Positions 61,517 to 64,000 of a DNA stretch of 64,000 nt are shown one piece after another. The notes below the pieces were generated by a model that worked only from the letters and a program-made list of their open reading frames with translations, made no database searches and was not told where the DNA came from. Source of the stretch: Trichococcus pasteurii (lineage in GTDB: Bacteria; Bacillota; Bacilli; Lactobacillales; Aerococcaceae). The stretch lies in contig NZ_FONM01000001.1 in assembly GCF_900112935.1 (NCBI RefSeq), forward strand, positions 424,008 through 488,007, read 5' to 3'. The number at the start of each line of letters is the position of its first letter. Within the stretch, counting starts at the first letter, position 1. A program made the position numbers and the translations under genes.

Positions 61517-62629
61517 ATGAGATTGTCCAATAAAAGATTGTTTGCGGGTTTGGCCTTAAGCAGCATGCTTATTCTGAGTGCGTGCGGAACAGAGGCGGCG
61601 ACGACTAATGAGGCGGAAGTCGATCTGAATGCATTGACATTAAGCGAAATTGAAACACAAGCCAAAGAAGAGGAGCATGTAGAATCAGTGGGTATGCCGG
61701 ATACATGGGCGAACTGGGGCGAGACTTGGGAAGAACTTGAAACGACTTATGGCTTGACGCATGCGGACACGGATATGAGTTCAGCGGAAGAATTGGCATT
61801 GTTCAAGGCGGAGCAGCACAATCCGACAAAGGATATCGGCGATGTCGGTCAATCATTCGGACCTGTTGCCGAAGCGGACGGCCTGACACTGGCTTATAAA
61901 ACATCGTACTGGGATGACATCCCTGAGTGGGCCAAGGATGATGATGGCGATTGGATCGTCGGTTATTACGGAACATTGGCTTTTATCACCAATTCCGAAA
62001 AAGTCACGGATGCCCCGACCAGCTTCGCGGATATCTTGGCAGGCGATTATAAAGTCACGATCGGCGACGTAAATGCCGCTACCCAAGCGCAAAATGCAGT
62101 ATTGGCTGCAGCCATCGCAAATGGCGGGGACGAAACCAACTTGGATCCGGGCATTGCCTTCTTCGCACAGCTGGCTGAACAAGGCAGACTGGACTTGGGC
62201 GACACATCATTGGCCCGTTTGGAATCAGGCGAAATCGAAGTCGGCTTGTTCTGGGACTTCAACGCTCTGAATTATGCAAATCAAGTTGCGGAAACGAACC
62301 CGAATGCCAGTTTTGAAGTGACGATTCCGTTGGATGGAACGATCCAAAGCGGATACGCAACAGTCATCAACGCAACAGCGCCTAATCCGCATGCGGCAGC
62401 ATTAGCCCGCGAATATATCCTTTCTGATGAAGGCCAAATCAACTTGGCGAAAGGCTATGCACGTCCTATCCGCGATAATGTTGAATTGCCGCAAGAGGTG
62501 CAGGATATCTTGCTTCCGGAAGAGCAATACGTGAAGGCGCAACCGGTCTCCGATTTTGATGCATGGGAAGAGGCTGCAGCTGGTCTGGGTCAAAGATGGC
62601 AAGAAGAAGTACTTACAAAAGTAAAATAA
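61517..62629 (+). CDS. ABC transporter extracellular binding lipoprotein
   Basis: A 370-residue lipoprotein. The signal peptide ends in the lipobox ILSAC (Cys23). The body resembles family 1 binding proteins for iron, polyamines, thiamine or phosphonates: ADTDMSSAEELALFKAEQ, GYYGTLAFITNSEKVTDAPTSFADI, and a C-terminal domain with SGYATVINATAPNPHAAALAREYI. The ligand is not evident. It heads an operon with a phosphatase-type enzyme and a permease. ATG 61517 has AAGGAGAG upstream. Confidence 0.82.
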   Translation: MRLSNKRLFAGLALSSMLILSACGTEAATTNEAEVDLNALTLSEIETQAKEEEHVESVGMPDTWANWGETWEELETTYGLTHADTDMSSAEELALFKAEQHNPTKDIGDVGQSFGPVAEADGLTLAYKTSYWDDIPEWAKDDDGDWIVGYYGTLAFITNSEKVTDAPTSFADILAGDYKVTIGDVNAATQAQNAVLAAAIANGGDETNLDPGIAFFAQLAEQGRLDLGDTSLARLESGEIEVGLFWDFNALNYANQVAETNPNASFEVTIPLDGTIQSGYATVINATAPNPHAAALAREYILSDEGQINLAKGYARPIRDNVELPQEVQDILLPEEQYVKAQPVSDFDAWEEAAAGLGQRWQEEVLTKVK

Positions 62630-62644
62630 TTGAGGTTGAATACA

Positions 62645-63493
62645 GTGGATAAAGTAATTTTTGTAGTGTTGGACGGATTGAATGCCAAGACAGCCCATAA
62701 CCATATGGGCTTCTTGGAGCATCTGGTCGAAAAAGGAATAATGGCGGCTTATACCGTCAAATCGGAGATGCCTGCACAATCAAGGCCTTTGTATGAAGTC
62801 CTGCAGTCTGGAGTGCCGGCTGCAGAAAATGGCATCACCTCGAACCGCACAGTCCGCCGTTCCAAAGAACGGAGTGTTTTTGAAATCGCCAAGGAACACG
62901 GGCTCAAGACGGGGGCGGCCAGTTACTACTGGGTGAGCGAACTCTACAATCATGCGCCATTTCAAGTGATGGAGGACCGAATCCAGTTGGATACGAATTC
63001 CCTCATCGAACAGGGCATTTTTTATCACGAAGATCATTACCCGGACAGTCACCTGATTGCGGATGGCGATTACTTGATCCGGAAGAAGGCAACGGATTAT
63101 ACGCTGATCCATTCGATGAACATCGATGATGCCGGCCATAAATTCGGTGCCGACAGTAAAGAGTATGTGCAAGCGGCCGTCCGCGTTGATGCTGAACTTT
63201 CCCAGTACATCTGGAGATGGATGAGCGAAGGCTATCAGATTGTGGTCACTTCTGATCATGGGATGAATGACTATCATACCCATAATGGCATTTCGAATGA
63301 AGATCGCCTTGTTCCACTTTATTTATTTTCGGACAAAGTGATCATCAAGGATTTCCGCAAAGAAGGAGCAATTGTGCCTCAGCTGGAAATAGCGCCATTT
63401 TTATGCAATTTGCTGGGCATTCCGGCTGGGGATCGCATGCAGGCGATTCAGGGAATCATTATGAAACGAGGTTCAGGCGATGCTGCAGAGTGA
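62645..63493 (+). CDS. Alkaline phosphatase/nucleotide pyrophosphatase family enzyme
   Basis: A 282-residue metalloenzyme. VIFVVLDGLN holds the first metal Asp, MPAQSRPLYEVLQSG the nucleophilic Ser, IDDAGHKFG an Asp and His pair, and VTSDHGMNDYHTHNG the final Asp-His and His ligands. These enzymes hydrolyse phosphate mono- or diesters or phosphonates. Its place inside an uptake operon suggests it acts on the imported compound. The start is GTG 62645 with GAGGT upstream. No signal peptide is seen, so it works in the cytoplasm. It overlaps the permease gene by 14 bases. Confidence 0.82.
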   Translation: MDKVIFVVLDGLNAKTAHNHMGFLEHLVEKGIMAAYTVKSEMPAQSRPLYEVLQSGVPAAENGITSNRTVRRSKERSVFEIAKEHGLKTGAASYYWVSELYNHAPFQVMEDRIQLDTNSLIEQGIFYHEDHYPDSHLIADGDYLIRKKATDYTLIHSMNIDDAGHKFGADSKEYVQAAVRVDAELSQYIWRWMSEGYQIVVTSDHGMNDYHTHNGISNEDRLVPLYLFSDKVIIKDFRKEGAIVPQLEIAPFLCNLLGIPAGDRMQAIQGIIMKRGSGDAAE

Positions 63494-63684
63494 AAAACGC
63501 AAGTACCTCGTATTGCTGTTGCCGTTCGCGCTGCTGATCCTTTTGTTCGAAATGATGCCGTTAGCCAACATCTTCATCAACAGTTTTCTGGAACCCGGAA
63601 CAGGAGGCATTACGCTCAGTAATTTTACGACCATTTTTACGAGTGATTATTACCTGATGTCGATCCAGAACAGCTTGTTCGTTT
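63480..63684 (+). pseudogene. ABC transporter permease, interrupted by IS66-family insertion
   Basis: The frame begins MLQSEKRKYLVLLLPFALLI, with a membrane segment, the PLANIFINSF loop and NFTTIFTSDYYLMSIQNSLF, all typical of the N-terminus of binding-protein-dependent permeases. After about 68 codons it runs into the IS end at 63685 and stops at 63707. The remaining permease sequence should lie beyond the element, outside the window. The operon therefore appears to be disabled in this strain. Confidence 0.8.
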
Positions 63685-63767
63685 GTAAGCGCCAAATAAT
63701 CAGGTAGATTTTCGGGAGGAGTTTTTCCATTTATACTTCAGTTATCATATATAACGGAGGTACCCAA

Positions 63768-63944
63768 ATGGAAAGACAGCCGGACATTGTTCCTATTCAG
63801 TTAGATAATCAAATTGATTTTGATCCAATACCGCACGAACGACAACTTGCTTTTGAAATAAAGGATACAGTTCGAAACCGAACGGTTTCAGTATATCAAG
63901 GCATTGAAAAATACATCCTGTACGCTTTGTTGAAGGAGCTGTGA
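63768..63944 (+). CDS. IS66 small accessory ORF
   Basis: A 58-residue protein in the position of the first IS66 gene, upstream of tnpB. ATG 63768 has GGAGG seven or eight bases upstream. It reads HERQLAFEIKDTVRNRTVSVYQGIEKYILYALLKEL near its end. It is shorter than the tnpA of classical IS66 and its function is unknown. It overlaps nothing and ends three bases before tnpB. Confidence 0.65.
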   Translation: MERQPDIVPIQLDNQIDFDPIPHERQLAFEIKDTVRNRTVSVYQGIEKYILYALLKEL

Positions 63945-63947
63945 CGG

Positions 63948-64000
63948 ATGATTGTTGATTACACCAAGGTTAAGCACATTTACCTTGTTTGCGGAAAAAC
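63948..64000 (+). CDS. tnpB: IS66 TnpB, N-terminal fragment
   Basis: Seventeen complete codons, starting MIVDYTKVKHIYLVCGKT, are visible before the window ends. This N-terminus is characteristic of the IS66 TnpB (Orf2 accessory) family. GGAG lies upstream in the end of the previous frame. Confidence 0.85.
   Translation, partial: MIVDYTKVKHIYLVCGK

Larger units (their letters stand above)
63685..64000 (+). mobile_element. IS66-family insertion sequence, left part
   Basis: The element begins with GTAAGCGCCAAATAATC, in keeping with the GTAAGCG-type ends of IS66 elements, exactly where permease homology stops. Inside are a small orf and the start of tnpB. It continues past the window, so the right end, the large transposase gene and the target duplication are not visible. 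Confidence 0.82.

Noticed and set aside
1..64000. CRISPR arrays, prophage or a defence island
   Set aside because: No regularly spaced direct repeats, cas genes, phage structural genes or toxin-antitoxin pairs were seen. The only mobile element is the IS66 fragment at the right edge.

Overview
The window looks like chromosome of a moderately low-GC Gram-positive bacterium of the order Lactobacillales. Gene starts carry strong AGGAGG-type ribosome binding sites, TTG and GTG starts occur, intrinsic terminators are abundant, and the regulators are Firmicutes types (T-box, CopY, NrdR, PerR/Fur, WalR-like). A Carnobacteriaceae member such as Trichococcus fits the gene content, but that is inference; no rRNA or marker comparison was possible.

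Layout. 1-5.4 kb: end of a GNAT acetyltransferase, a DMT transporter, the manganese transporter mntH, a patatin-like lipase, and a MetE-like protein under a methionine T-box. 5.8-8.4 kb: aromatic acid exporter-like protein, deoxynucleoside kinase, AdaA. 8.5-11.8 kb: copper operon copY-copA-copZ with a cop box. 11.9 kb: tRNA-Gly(CCC). 12.5-19.2 kb: LysM wall hydrolase, HD protein, class IV aminotransferase, birA-bioY, flavin reductase, DUF554 and SRAP proteins. 19.2-25.9 kb: an orphan ABC binding lipoprotein and the leuABCD operon, each preceded by a 23-residue leader peptide and an attenuator-like leader. 26.1-28.5 kb: a two-gene carboxy(nor)spermidine polyamine pathway. 28.8-33.6 kb: CapA-like lipoprotein, TPR protein, HAD hydrolase, an HTH-PfkB protein with a broken kinase motif, and a universal stress protein. 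33.7-41.3 kb: sbcDC, an atypical SDR, ChbG-like deacetylase, fetAB with a PerR/Fur-like box. 41.4-49.7 kb: acyl-ACP thioesterase, a ~470-nt structured non-coding region, an ABC-F ATPase, brnQ, ppx-ppk. 50.0-54.4 kb: a coiled-coil/3D-domain wall protein and glnPQ with two fused binding domains. 54.7-61.2 kb: a YvrJ-family microprotein, Cof-type HAD, ung, an alpha/beta hydrolase, and nrdIEF under paired NrdR boxes. 61.5-64.0 kb: a binding-protein/phosphatase/permease transport operon whose permease is cut by an IS66-family element running off the window.

Together the genes cover metal homeostasis (mntH, cop, fetAB), amino acid supply (leu, brnQ, glnPQ, MetE-like), biotin, polyphosphate, nucleotides and wall remodelling. 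The least explained features are the structured region at 42.15-42.62 kb, the leader in front of the orphan binding protein, and a family of GC-rich palindromic repeats at four intergenic sites (4.1, 20.7, 28.6 and 51.3 kb).
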